A stretch of DNA of 64,000 nucleotides from Phycisphaerales bacterium (GTDB lineage Bacteria; Planctomycetota; Phycisphaerae; UBA1845), in the NCBI GenBank assembly GCA_020852275.1, contig JADZBE010000023.1, forward strand, positions 1 to 64,000. Reading direction: 5' to 3'. Below are positions 42,129-50,425 of the stretch, piece after piece. Position 1 is the first letter of the stretch, and each line of letters begins with the position of its first letter. The position numbers were made by a program, and so were the translations under genes. Below the pieces are notes generated by a model, which was given only the letters and a program-made list of their open reading frames with translations, was not told the origin of the DNA and made no database searches.

Positions 42129-42227
42129 GGGTGGCACGGGTATGCCGCAGCGGACCCGTGGCGAGTGCGAGAGTGTGCTCGTATCTCACGCTCCACGGCC
42201 TGGCGAGTACGCCAGACCGTGCCACCC
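42129..42227 (+). repeat. GGGTGGCA...TGCCACCC element
   Basis: The left end GGGTGGCACGGG at 42129 contains the inner palindrome CACGGG...CCCGTG. The right end ACGCCAGACCGTGCCACCC finishes at 42227, so the outer ends GGGTGGCA and TGCCACCC are inverted. About 30 bases of the right end are identical to 20372-20402. The preceding 42020-42125 is a run of imperfect GGCACGCGCCG words. No gene is seen in 42016-42251. Confidence 0.87.
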
Positions 42228-42251
42228 AACCGGCATGGGTCGAGCGTCCTT

Positions 42252-44894
42252 TCAGACGCCGACGGTGATCGTTGCGCGTGGCGCGGGTTCGATCGGCATG
42301 GGGGGCGGACGCGGAGGCGGGGATCCTCGCGGATCGTCGGCGAGCATGTGTGCAAGGCGGGCGAACTCCGCTTCGAGACAAAGGAACGCATCCACCACGT
42401 CGGGATCAAACTGCTTCCCGCGACCGTCCGTGAGAATCTGTCGGGCGCGCTCGTGGGAAAACGCCTTCTTGTACACGCGTTCGGTGGTCAGAGCGTCGTA
42501 GACATCGGCGACCGAGGTGATTCGCGCCGCCAGTGGAATCTCCGCGCCGCTCAGTCCCGACAGGTAGCCGTGGCCGTCATACCACTCGTGATGACAGCGG
42601 GCGATCTGCTCCGCCATGTGGAGGAACTGCACGCCGGGGATCTTGTCGATGATGGCGCGAAGGGTCTGGCTGCCGACGGTGACGTGCGACTTCATCACGT
42701 TCATCTCGTCCGCGGAGAGTTTGCCGGGTTTGCGGAGGATCTGGTCAGGGACGGCGACCTTCCCGATATCGTGCAGCGGGACGGCGCGCTCCAGCGCAGA
42801 GAGGAACTCCTCATTGATGGCGGGAGCATGGAGGGGGTTGCGCGCCAGCTCGCGGGCAAGGAGGATGGCGAACTGCGTGACGCGGTCGAGATGGCGACCG
42901 GTCTCCGTGTCGCGGTGCTCTGCAAGCTTGGCAAGCGCGACGACGAGCGAGTCCTGTGCGGCCTCGCGCGCGTGGCGCGTCATCAGATCGGCGAGCGCGG
43001 GCGCGGCGATGTTGCCGATCATGTCGAGGCATTCCATCTCCAGCTCGGAGAACGGAGTCGTCTCGCGCCGGCGCGCCGCGTAGAGAACGCCCGCAAGTTT
43101 GTCCGAGACGCGAAGCACTCGATGCTGATGCGGCCGGTCCTGATCGCCGAACGCTTCGCCCAGAAGCGCCGCGAGGTCCCCTGAAACGTCATCGGAGACC
43201 GCGTCTGCGCTCGCTTCGCCGCGCATCGCGAAGGGGATTCGCTCCGTCGCCGCCGTCCCGATCGAGCGGATCGTTCGCAAACCGTCTCGTCCCTCCTCCG
43301 GCATGAGCAGGGCGGAGCAGTCGGCGCGGAGCACGGCGCTGAGCGTGCGCACGAGCGTATCCGCGGCGGAGTCGATGTCCCGGGATTGCGCCAGTTCGCA
43401 GGAGAAGTCGAGTACCGCGGTCAGCGCCACGGCCTGCTCGGCGCGAACGCCATTGCTGCTCGCCAGCGCATTGCGGCTCGTGGCGTGTCTGAGCATGGAT
43501 CGCACTCGAAGGGAGAACTCCCTCGGACGCAGAGGCTTGCGCAGAAACTCGTCCGCGCCCTGTTCCAGGGCGCTGAGCCCCGTGCGTTCGTCGTCGTCGT
43601 CGCCGGACATGAGGATGATCGGAGTTTCGGCGGTCTGCGGCATGGACCGCAGGCGGGCCAGCACTTCCAGCCCGTTCATGCCCGGCATCCTGAAATCCAG
43701 GACGACAACGTCGGGCGAACGGTCCTGCGCATGCCGCAAAGCTTCGACGCCGTCCCCGGCGGTTTCCGCACGCAGCCCGTCGCGCCGCAATATGCGCTCG
43801 CAGAACCGCCGCACATCCGGGTCGTCATCCACCACGAGCACGTGCGGGCTTCCATGATCTTCGCCGCTCGCCGTCGGCGCCGGATCTTTCAAGGGTCCGC
43901 TGCGATCCCTCGGCGCCTCGTAGGATCCGGCGAGGACGACGCGGTTGCGCCCGCCGTGTTTCGCGCGGTATAAGGCGCCGTCCGCGGCTTTGAGGAGATC
44001 ATCAACCGAGCTCATCGCGGGGGCGCGCTCCGCGACTCCCAGACTCAGGGTGATGCCCAGGCGCTGGCCGTGGTGCATCAGGGGCGCATCCTCCACGGCG
44101 CGCCGCATGCGCTCCGCCGCAATTGCCGCGCCCTCCGCCCGGGTCTTCGGACAGACCAGCAGGAACTCCTCGCCGCCGACGCGGCAGGTGCGTTCTCCGC
44201 CGCGCGTGCACCGCTTCAGGGTCGCCGCGGTCTGCTTCAGCACTCGATCCCCCACGTCGTGCCCGTAGGTGTCGTTGAATCGCTTGAAGTGGTCGATGTC
44301 GATCATGATGCAGGACAACGGCTCGGAGTACCGCGTCGAGGATTCCCACAGTTCGTCAACCCGCCGCAGCGCCTCCCGGCGGTTGGTCAGCCCGGTCAGC
44401 TCGTCCGTCGTAGCCAGACGGTGCAGCTTGATGTTGGCGGCCTGAAGCCGGTTCATCGCGACCTCGAGCCGTGCGTACTGGAGGTTCACCTCCCGATTGC
44501 GCTTCCCGAGATCGTCCTGGAGCGCAATGAGGCGCTGCGCAGCGCGCAAACGAGCCCGGACTTCCTCGAAATCCAGCGGCTTGCGGATGAAATCGTCCGC
44601 GCCGGCCTCGAATGCGCCGACGAGATGCTCGCAGTCCACATGGGCGGTCATGAGGATGACGAAGGTGAAGCCGATGCCTTCGCGCGTGCGGATCTCGCGG
44701 CAAAGGTCCAGCCCGCTCATGGCGGGCATCTCCCAATCGGTGAGCACGATCGACGGCGACTGCGCGAGAACCTCGCGAATCGCCCGTTCGCCATCCGCGG
44801 CCTCGAGCACCTCGAAACCCTGGGTTTCGAGGTGGCGCGAGAGCAGACGACGGATCGAGGCGTCGTCATCAACGATGAGGATGCGTGAACTCAT
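42252..44894 (-). CDS. Hybrid response regulator: REC-GGDEF-REC-GAF-HD-GYP
   Basis: The 880-residue product has, in order, a receiver domain (ILIVDDDASIR, phospho-Asp in VLTDWEMPAMSG, Lys in IRKPLD; residues 5-120) and a GGDEF domain (RVGGEEFLLV near 240). A second receiver follows (HVLVVDDDPDVRR, Asp in VVLDFRMPGMNG; 350-475), then a GAF-like region (490-640). The HD-GYP phosphodiesterase domain has HDIGKVAVPD near 707 and DGHGYLSGL near 770, so the GYP signature reads GYL. It therefore has potential to both make (GGEEF is an active variant) and break down c-di-GMP. ATG 44894 begins at the receiver domain. It is transcribed alone, leftwards. Output targets are unknown, though the exopolysaccharide locus nearby is a typical kind of target. 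Confidence 0.9.
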   Translation of the reverse strand: MSSRILIVDDDASIRRLLSRHLETQGFEVLEAADGERAIREVLAQSPSIVLTDWEMPAMSGLDLCREIRTREGIGFTFVILMTAHVDCEHLVGAFEAGADDFIRKPLDFEEVRARLRAAQRLIALQDDLGKRNREVNLQYARLEVAMNRLQAANIKLHRLATTDELTGLTNRREALRRVDELWESSTRYSEPLSCIMIDIDHFKRFNDTYGHDVGDRVLKQTAATLKRCTRGGERTCRVGGEEFLLVCPKTRAEGAAIAAERMRRAVEDAPLMHHGQRLGITLSLGVAERAPAMSSVDDLLKAADGALYRAKHGGRNRVVLAGSYEAPRDRSGPLKDPAPTASGEDHGSPHVLVVDDDPDVRRFCERILRRDGLRAETAGDGVEALRHAQDRSPDVVVLDFRMPGMNGLEVLARLRSMPQTAETPIILMSGDDDDERTGLSALEQGADEFLRKPLRPREFSLRVRSMLRHATSRNALASSNGVRAEQAVALTAVLDFSCELAQSRDIDSAADTLVRTLSAVLRADCSALLMPEEGRDGLRTIRSIGTAATERIPFAMRGEASADAVSDDVSGDLAALLGEAFGDQDRPHQHRVLRVSDKLAGVLYAARRRETTPFSELEMECLDMIGNIAAPALADLMTRHAREAAQDSLVVALAKLAEHRDTETGRHLDRVTQFAILLARELARNPLHAPAINEEFLSALERAVPLHDIGKVAVPDQILRKPGKLSADEMNVMKSHVTVGSQTLRAIIDKIPGVQFLHMAEQIARCHHEWYDGHGYLSGLSGAEIPLAARITSVADVYDALTTERVYKKAFSHERARQILTDGRGKQFDPDVVDAFLCLEAEFARLAHMLADDPRGSPPPRPPPMPIEPAPRATITVGV

Positions 44895-45495
44895 TTCGCC
44901 ATCTCGTGCCAACCCGCCGTTGCGCCCGGCGCGCGGACCCTCTCCTTCCGCAAGAAGATCGTCGGGGGCAGGAGTTCAGTGGAATTGGTTTTCGGCTTAT
45001 CCAGACCGTCCCTTGTAGTCCGATAATCAACGCATTCGGTGGAGCTTGGCTGAGCCGATGGGGGAGCAGGGGGTTGCCGCAACCCCCGGTCTTGGATTCT
45101 CGTCGCATAGCTCGTGAAAACGTTCCCACTTCCAGAAATCAGCTTGACTCCACCGGGGCATGGGATTAGGATGAGTAGCCAGTAGAGCAGTGTCCTGGGG
45201 GAGGGATACTGGATCACGTCGAGACAGGGGGAAGCGAGCTAATTCTGTCCTAACAGAGATTCCGTCAGGGCTTAGTCCCGGCGGTTGCGGTTGCGCCATC
45301 GCGCTGGCTCCATGCCGACGCATAGGCCGGCTACCCTGTCCGCTACAGTGGGGTCTGGGGCGCCGGGTTTCGGCGCTCGACAAAGGATTCGGGCGAAGGC
45401 GCTTGAGTTTGCGGTTTTCTTAGAGGAGTTCGGTCTCCGCTGCGGCGGCGACCGGCGTTCATCGTTCCTTGTTTTGTTGTAGGAGGATGTAGAGT
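44895..45495. other. Long intergenic region upstream of the secreted-protein gene
   Basis: These 600 bases separate the divergent signalling gene from the gene at 45496 and must hold both promoters. The last 300 bases look like an untranslated leader, ending in a strong SD (AGGAGG at 45481-45486). I checked for a c-di-GMP (GEMM) riboswitch because of the neighbour and did not recognise its consensus. No gene is supported here. Confidence 0.4.
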
Positions 45496-46632
45496 ATGGC
45501 AAAGGTGAGGTTCGTTCTTGCCTGTCTGGCCGCGGTCGCGTTTGCTGTCAATGCCAGCGCGAAGGAACTGCAGCCGATCGGCAACCCGGTCAAGGTCATG
45601 CCGGAGAAGGCAATGCAGGTCCAGTTCAACGCGGACGGCACCGTGACGCCGCTGTCGGACTGGTACTACTTCAACGGCAACAATGGCGGCGGGACCGGGA
45701 CCGCTGCCAGCAGCTTGAACCTGTTTGACTCGTTCCAGAACGACGGCAACGACTGCATCACGGGCGCCGCGCCGGATGGCGGCACCGACTGCGGTCTGCC
45801 GGGCGGCGGCTATCGCTGGTTCTTCGGCGTCAGCTACTGCAACATGTTCACGGTGGGCAGCTTCAGCGCCACGTCCACCACGGCGGGCGATCGTCTCGAA
45901 GCCGGCTGGTACTGGTATTGCAGCGGCAGCGGCACGGAAGAGTGCTTCGTTGCCGTGTTCACCGGCACGCCGTTCGATGACACCTGCAACGCGGCCTACA
46001 CGCTGGGCGCGGGCGTCGTCCTCGGCTTCGGCCCGTTGACCTGCAACGGCGGCGGCTACTTCTACACGGACGTCTGCCTGTGCGATTTCGGTCTGGCGCT
46101 GGACATGTTCACGGACACGTACGCGTCGATCGGCGGCGTTCTGGCCCAGGCGTTCGACGGTCAGAACCTGACGCTGGCCACCTGCGGTCAGTTCATGCTC
46201 TGGGGTGCGGATGGCGGCAACGGCGGCACCGACCTGGCCGGCTCGCATGGCGACATCAGCTATGACGACGACAATCCGGTCGACGGCACGCACACCCCGA
46301 TCGACGAGTGCTACAGCACCGCGTTCGGCATCTGCCCGGACCCGATCCACTTCATGGTCGGCGTCGGCACCTGCGGCGGCCCCGCCTGCGACGCGGTGGT
46401 CACCAAGGTGAAACCGAAGAAGGGCCCGCCGTGCACGGTTGTCGTGGTCAAGGGCACCGACGCCACGTTCGGCGACACGTTCGACGTGACGCTCAGCACG
46501 GGCGCCACCAAGTCCGCGACGGCCAACGATCGCGGCAAGTGGAAGGCCAAGTTCACGGGCCAGAACATTGCCAACGGCGGCAGCGTCACGGCCTCCGCCT
46601 GCGGTTCGAGCAAGACGGGCACCTGCAGCTAA
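45496..46632 (+). CDS. Secreted Gly/Thr/Cys-rich protein, probably well expressed
   Basis: The start ATG 45496 is 9 bases after a perfect AGGAGG, and a strong terminator follows the stop. This arrangement is rare in the window and suggests high expression. The 378-residue product has a clear signal peptide (VLACLAAVAFAVNASA). The mature protein is rich in Gly, Thr, Asp and aromatic residues, with about 20 Cys in spaced pairs (for example DCITGAAPDGGTDCGL, CNGGGYFYTDVCLCDFG). This suggests disulphide-bonded beta structure. The last 85 residues form a separate basic beta domain (KVKPKKGPPCTVVVVKG then GTCS). No family is recognised. A cell-surface or extracellular structural role is plausible but inferred. 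Confidence 0.7.
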   Translation: MAKVRFVLACLAAVAFAVNASAKELQPIGNPVKVMPEKAMQVQFNADGTVTPLSDWYYFNGNNGGGTGTAASSLNLFDSFQNDGNDCITGAAPDGGTDCGLPGGGYRWFFGVSYCNMFTVGSFSATSTTAGDRLEAGWYWYCSGSGTEECFVAVFTGTPFDDTCNAAYTLGAGVVLGFGPLTCNGGGYFYTDVCLCDFGLALDMFTDTYASIGGVLAQAFDGQNLTLATCGQFMLWGADGGNGGTDLAGSHGDISYDDDNPVDGTHTPIDECYSTAFGICPDPIHFMVGVGTCGGPACDAVVTKVKPKKGPPCTVVVVKGTDATFGDTFDVTLSTGATKSATANDRGKWKAKFTGQNIANGGSVTASACGSSKTGTCS

Positions 46633-46664
46633 TTGCAGCGTGAAGTCAGTCTGCTAGTCTGAAA

Positions 46665-46708
46665 AAGGGGGCCGCGGTGGGAACTTCCCGTCGCGGCCCT
46701 TCTTTTTT
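46665..46708 (+). terminator. Rho-independent terminator
   Basis: A long GC-rich hairpin is followed by TTCTTTTTT. The left arm is AAGGGGGCCGCGGTGGG and the right arm CCCGTCGCGGCCCTT, with loop AACT and one small bulge. It lies 33 bases after the stop of the secreted-protein gene. Confidence 0.9.
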
Positions 46709-46743
46709 CGCGCCGACCGCCCGTGGTTCCAGGCAATCTCCGC

Positions 46744-46792
46744 TGGGGCACCGGTGACTCGGCTGGGGCACCGGCTTTCCAGCCGGTGATTC
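46744..46792 (+). repeat. TGGGGCACCGG palindromic element, two copies
   Basis: TGGGGCACCGG occurs at 46744 and 46764. The second copy completes the palindrome CACCGGCTTTCCAGCCGGTG at 46770-46789. Its architecture matches the CAGGTC/GACCTG and CACAGG/CCTGTG families elsewhere in the window. The rest of 46709-47017 shows no supported feature. Confidence 0.85.
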
Positions 46793-47017
46793 ATCGGCGT
46801 CGGGCGGCGACCCCCGCTCGCAAGTCCCTCTTCTTGGCTTCCCCGATCAGTAACCAGGCCCTCCCTGGGCTCGCTCTCCTGCAGAGGCCCGAGTCCGGCG
46901 CCCCCGCGCGCACCCGCTCCGGTTCCCATAACTCAGCCTGCCGACCCGCGAGACCGATATACCTGCGGGACGCCACGCGTCTGCGCGCAAAACGCAGCCG
47001 CGCCGCCGTGCCGGGAA

Positions 47018-47269
47018 ATGTCGTGTTCGACGGGGTGCGAGATGCCGGCGGAAATGAGAACAACCGCTTCGAATCTGAAGGTTCCTCCCGCGCCGGCGCC
47101 TGCCCCATCCGGCGCGGGCACAGGCGGAGCTGAGGCTTGCGGGGCTGAGGCGGACGAGCCCCGGCGCAGGGAAGTGCTCGTATCCGTGGGATCGAAGCTG
47201 CTCAAGGCCGCGCCGCTGATTCTCGTCCTTCGGCCGGGGAAGGCGTACGCGAGCAACCATTCCAGTTGA
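47018..47269 (+). CDS. Candidate substrate peptide of the PqqD/HprK-like cassette
   Basis: This open frame of 83 codons (ATG 47018, or ATG 47042/47054 nearer a purine-rich stretch) precedes the PqqD gene. Its TGA overlaps an in-frame TTG of that gene (TTGA). The N-terminal half is Ala/Pro-rich. The C-terminal part, RRREVLVSVGSKLLKAAPLI then LVLRPGKAYASNHSS, resembles the basic-plus-hydrophobic 'R-R-x-x-L-x-K-A-A-P' core seen in short peptides encoded beside PqqD-type chaperones. That resemblance is from memory and the family cannot be named. It has no catalytic motif. It may be the precursor handled by the three downstream genes, or a small exported protein. Confidence 0.45.
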   Translation: MSCSTGCEMPAEMRTTASNLKVPPAPAPAPSGAGTGGAEACGAEADEPRRREVLVSVGSKLLKAAPLILVLRPGKAYASNHSS

Positions 47270-47286
47270 GTTGGAGCCGCTTCTGC

Positions 47287-47622
47287 ATGGATGCAAGTCC
47301 CGGACCGTCCAACGCCGCCGGTTCTCCGCGCGGCCTGTCAGCCCGTTCGCGATTGCGCCATGCGCGACCTGCGATCCTGCGGGAACTGGACGGTGAGGCG
47401 GTGCTCTATGATCCCGCGGCGCACGAAGCGATCTACCTCAACGCGGCCGCGATGGACATCTGGCGCGCCGCGGATGGCGCCGCCGACGTGGAGTCCGTGG
47501 TCGTCCACCGCGCCGCATCGAGCGGCGTGGACATCGAGGAATGCCGCGCGGATGTGGTTCACGTGGTGGACGCCATGACGCGCCACGGCTGGCTGAAGTG
47601 GGAAGCGAGCGCCGCGAAATGA
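47287..47622 (+). CDS. PqqD-family peptide chaperone
   Basis: The 111-residue product has a PqqD fold over residues 35-110: ILRELDGEAVLYDPAAHEAI, then YLNAAAMDIWRAADGAADVE, and a C-terminal helix DVVHVVDAMTRHGWL. PqqD domains bind the leader of a ribosomally made peptide and present it to modifying enzymes. The combination with an HprK-related kinase and a nucleotidyltransferase matches what TIGRFAMs call, as I recall, the HPr-rel-A system. ATG 47287 has GGAG 11 bases upstream; an upstream TTG 47266 overlapping the previous stop is possible. Its TGA overlaps the kinase ATG (ATGA). Confidence 0.82.
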   Translation: MDASPGPSNAAGSPRGLSARSRLRHARPAILRELDGEAVLYDPAAHEAIYLNAAAMDIWRAADGAADVESVVVHRAASSGVDIEECRADVVHVVDAMTRHGWLKWEASAAK

Positions 47623-48713
47623 GCGAGTCGAGCGCGGCGAGCTTCGAGCTTTCGATACGCGCCGCAACGGTCGATGCAACGAGCGGCGGGTTGCCGCTCT
47701 CGAAGCTCGGCCGCCACCGCACGGATACCCGCGCGATTCCCCCGGCGCGGCGGACGGCCTGCTACCGCATCGGCGAGGTCGAGGTCGGGCTGCGGACATC
47801 GCTGCGGGACGTAGCGGCCGACTTTCACGGCCTGTACGGCATGCATTTCGTGGGCCGCGCGCTGCCCGGGGCGATCGAGGTCGAGGTGGACCGCTGCTGG
47901 AACCCGCGGTGCCGCGGCGCGTACCGCATCCGCACCGACGGCGAGGACCGTTTTATCGTGCGCCGCCGGCGGTCCGTGCTTCCGCACGTGGAGTGGGCGA
48001 TCAACGCCGCCGTGGCGGCTTCGCTGCCGCGCTTCTACCAGGTTCACGCGGGCGTGGTGGCGCGGGGCGGGGCGGGGCTGGTCCTTCCGGCGAATCCGCA
48101 GAGCGGGAAATCGACGCTGGTAGCGCGGCTGGTGACGCGCGGATGGGACTACCTGTCAGACGAGTTCGCGCTGATCGATCCGCGGACGCTGCACCTGTCG
48201 CCGTACCCTAAGGCGGTGTGCATCAAGCACGGGTCGTTCAGCGTGCTGGAAGGGTTCGGGGTGCGGCTGGACCGCTACCCGGAATATGACAAGGGTGCGA
48301 AGGGTCGCGTGCGACTGATCCATGCCCAGGACCTGCGCCCGCATGAGACGCCGTCCAGCGTGCCCGTTCGCATGGTCGTCTTTCCCCGGTACGCGGATCG
48401 CGCGCAGCCCGTGATCCGCCCCGTGTCGCGCGCCTTCGCGCTGTTCCAACTCTTGAACGTCTCGTTCACACTCTCGCGATTTCGCGCCCGGGCGCTGGAC
48501 ATCCTCGGCGAAGTGGTCCGCGGCGCGGCGTGCTATCAACTGGAGACGGGCGGGATCGACGCGGCGTGTGATGCGATCGAGCGGCTGTGGGATGAGGCGG
48601 CGCCGCAGGAAGCGGGCGGGGGAGTCGATGCGAAAGGGGAGACAAGTCACGCGGTCGACTCGCCACGGGAGACGGCGCGCCCGGGGGAAGCCTGTGAGTG
48701 GATCCATGCGTAG
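47619..48713 (+). CDS. HprK-related kinase
   Basis: The 364-residue product carries a P-loop in the HPr-kinase manner: HAGVVARGGAGLVLPANPQS then GKSTLVARLV (Walker A near residue 160). LSDEFALIDPRTLHLSPYPK follows. The N-terminal half is unlike true HprK. HprK-like proteins in peptide-modification clusters phosphorylate a residue of the precursor. A true HPr/PTS role is unlikely because no ptsH is nearby. ATG 47619 overlaps the PqqD stop by 4 bases. The 3' end overlaps the nucleotidyltransferase gene by 8 bases, so the cassette is translationally coupled. Confidence 0.82.
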   Translation: MSESSAASFELSIRAATVDATSGGLPLSKLGRHRTDTRAIPPARRTACYRIGEVEVGLRTSLRDVAADFHGLYGMHFVGRALPGAIEVEVDRCWNPRCRGAYRIRTDGEDRFIVRRRRSVLPHVEWAINAAVAASLPRFYQVHAGVVARGGAGLVLPANPQSGKSTLVARLVTRGWDYLSDEFALIDPRTLHLSPYPKAVCIKHGSFSVLEGFGVRLDRYPEYDKGAKGRVRLIHAQDLRPHETPSSVPVRMVVFPRYADRAQPVIRPVSRAFALFQLLNVSFTLSRFRARALDILGEVVRGAACYQLETGGIDAACDAIERLWDEAAPQEAGGGVDAKGETSHAVDSPRETARPGEACEWIHA

Positions 48714-49866
48714 CTCACGAAAGACCGGCCGTGACTCTCGCTGCCCGGACGCGATCGGGGCGGGGCTTGCCCTGTGCCTGTCCGGCGGCGGGGAGCGGGT
48801 GTCACATGAGTGGCACCGAAGGAAGCTGTGGGACCGGGCCGCGTGCGTCGCCTGCGAGCTGGGCGTCGGCGGATTCCTGGAGGAAGAGACCCGGCGCGGC
48901 GGCACGGCGATTCCTGATTCCGCTCGGGATATCCTGCTGGCCCATCGCGAGCACCTGCGCGCGGCCAACACCGAGAAGCTCTGGCGATTGCGCGGCGTGC
49001 TCGAAGCGCTGCGCGGGGCAGGCGTGCCGTGCCTGCTGCTGAAGGGCGCGGCGCTGAACGCGGCGCTGTACCAGCGCCTCGACCTGCGAGGGATGTCGGA
49101 CGTGGACCTGCTGATTCGCGCCGGCGACGTCGAGCGCGCGCTGACCGCGCTGGAAGGCATCGGCGCGCGACCGGAGCGCGAGCCGCTGCACCGCGACCTG
49201 TTTCCCCGCTTCTACTACGAGCAGCCCTTTGTTACCGCGGATCGCCCGGCGCTGCGGCTGGATGTGCACGTCAGGCCGTTTCGACCCGTGCGGTATCAAG
49301 CCACGGTTCCCCGGGAGGCCATGTGGCTGGCGCCGCGGCGCATCGAATGCGGCGGCGTGTCCGCGCTGACGCCGGGGCTGGAGGAAACGCTGATCCACCT
49401 CTGCGTTCACGCGGCCGGGCACGGGCTGGAGCAGCTTCGCTGGCTGTACGACATCCTGTTCTTCTTGAGGCGGCACGGTCCGGAACTGGCGGTTGAGCGG
49501 ATTGCCGCGTGGGTGACGGCGTGGCGGCTGGCGTATCCGATGCGGCTGGCGCTGCATTGCGTGGCGCGCGTGTTCCATGAAGTGCCCGTCGTGGCATCCG
49601 TGCTGATTGAACGACTTGGCGCGCGCCCCGGCATTCGGGATTGGCTGGCGATCCGGCAGGCGCCGCGGGATGCCGACGACCCGCTGGGGCACGTGCTGGT
49701 GGACACGATCTGCCTTGACGGGCTGCGGGATCGACTGGCGTATCTGTCCATGCACCTGCGCCCGTCGGATCAACACCTGTCGTCGCGAACGGGAGGTGGC
49801 AGACTCGGCTGGCGCTGGGCGGCGCAAGGGCGGCGACTCCTGCGCGCCCTGGCGAAAGCCGGTTGA
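48706..49866 (+). CDS. Nucleotidyltransferase family protein (NTP_transf_5-like)
   Basis: The 386-residue product has a nucleotidyltransferase signature near residue 115: LLLKGAALNAALYQRLDLRG then MSDVDLLI, with the D-x-D metal pair. A third acidic strand follows (ALRLDVHVRPF). A helical C-terminal part contains HLCVHAAGHGLEQLRWLYDI, typical of the PF14907-type family. Members of this family occur in lasso-peptide and exosortase-linked clusters beside HprK-like kinases and PqqD, where they are thought to attach a nucleotide or sugar-phosphate to the modified peptide. ATG 48706 overlaps the kinase gene; an in-frame GTG 48694 is an alternative. The last gene of the cassette. Confidence 0.82.
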   Translation: MRSSRKTGRDSRCPDAIGAGLALCLSGGGERVSHEWHRRKLWDRAACVACELGVGGFLEEETRRGGTAIPDSARDILLAHREHLRAANTEKLWRLRGVLEALRGAGVPCLLLKGAALNAALYQRLDLRGMSDVDLLIRAGDVERALTALEGIGARPEREPLHRDLFPRFYYEQPFVTADRPALRLDVHVRPFRPVRYQATVPREAMWLAPRRIECGGVSALTPGLEETLIHLCVHAAGHGLEQLRWLYDILFFLRRHGPELAVERIAAWVTAWRLAYPMRLALHCVARVFHEVPVVASVLIERLGARPGIRDWLAIRQAPRDADDPLGHVLVDTICLDGLRDRLAYLSMHLRPSDQHLSSRTGGGRLGWRWAAQGRRLLRALAKAG

Positions 49867-49881
49867 GGTCTGCCCGGCTGA

Positions 49882-50382
49882 TCATCTGAGAAACGGCCTG
49901 CCCGTCAGTCGCCGCAGCATCGCCAGTTGGCCCGCGTGGAAGGCCTCGTGGCGGGAGCAGTGGACGACCGCGCCGAGCTTGTCCTTGTAGTGCGGATGCG
50001 GCGCGCCGCCCGCGCCGAAGGCCGGCTCGGAAAGCAGGGCGTCGCTCATGCGCGAAACCGCCTCGAGCGTGCGGGCGTGGACCTCGTCCATCACGCGGCG
50101 CGCCTCCGATGGCGGTGGATACGCATGCTCGCCGAGGGAAAGCACCGGGCGCCCGATGGGGAAATGCCCGACGAAGGATTCGTCCAGCACGCCGCCGCCG
50201 AGGCATCGCACGTGGATCAGCGTGTGCTGCGAGACGGCCAGATGCCCGCACAACCACAGCGGATGCGCCAGACCCGGCGCCGGTTGAAAGCCCCACGCGT
50301 CGCCGTCGATGTCCGCCAGGAGCTTGAGGGTCCACTCGCGCGTGCCGTCGAGCTCGTGGGCCAGGCATTCGCCCAGTTTCAT
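49882..50382 (-). CDS. DinB-family protein
   Basis: The 166-residue product is a four-helix bundle with the DinB metal-site pattern: His in the second helix region (LWLCGHLAVSQH) and the C-terminal pair in HCSRHEAFHAGQLAMLRRL. DinB/YfiT-like proteins bind a divalent metal through three His. Many act as thiol-dependent transferases (for example mycothiol- or bacillithiol-linked), but most have no known substrate. ATG 50382 fits the family start. It is convergent with the peptide-modification cassette (16-base gap) and not obviously part of it. Confidence 0.8.
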   Translation of the reverse strand: MKLGECLAHELDGTREWTLKLLADIDGDAWGFQPAPGLAHPLWLCGHLAVSQHTLIHVRCLGGGVLDESFVGHFPIGRPVLSLGEHAYPPPSEARRVMDEVHARTLEAVSRMSDALLSEPAFGAGGAPHPHYKDKLGAVVHCSRHEAFHAGQLAMLRRLTGRPFLR

Positions 50383-50425
50383 GAAGCCTCTCCGTAGCGC
50401 ATGCGCGGCGCGCCGTGTGGAACCT

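Noticed and set aside
44895-45495. c-di-GMP riboswitch upstream of the secreted protein
   Set aside because: The neighbouring signalling gene made it plausible, but I could not find the GEMM core or a paired P1 helix.
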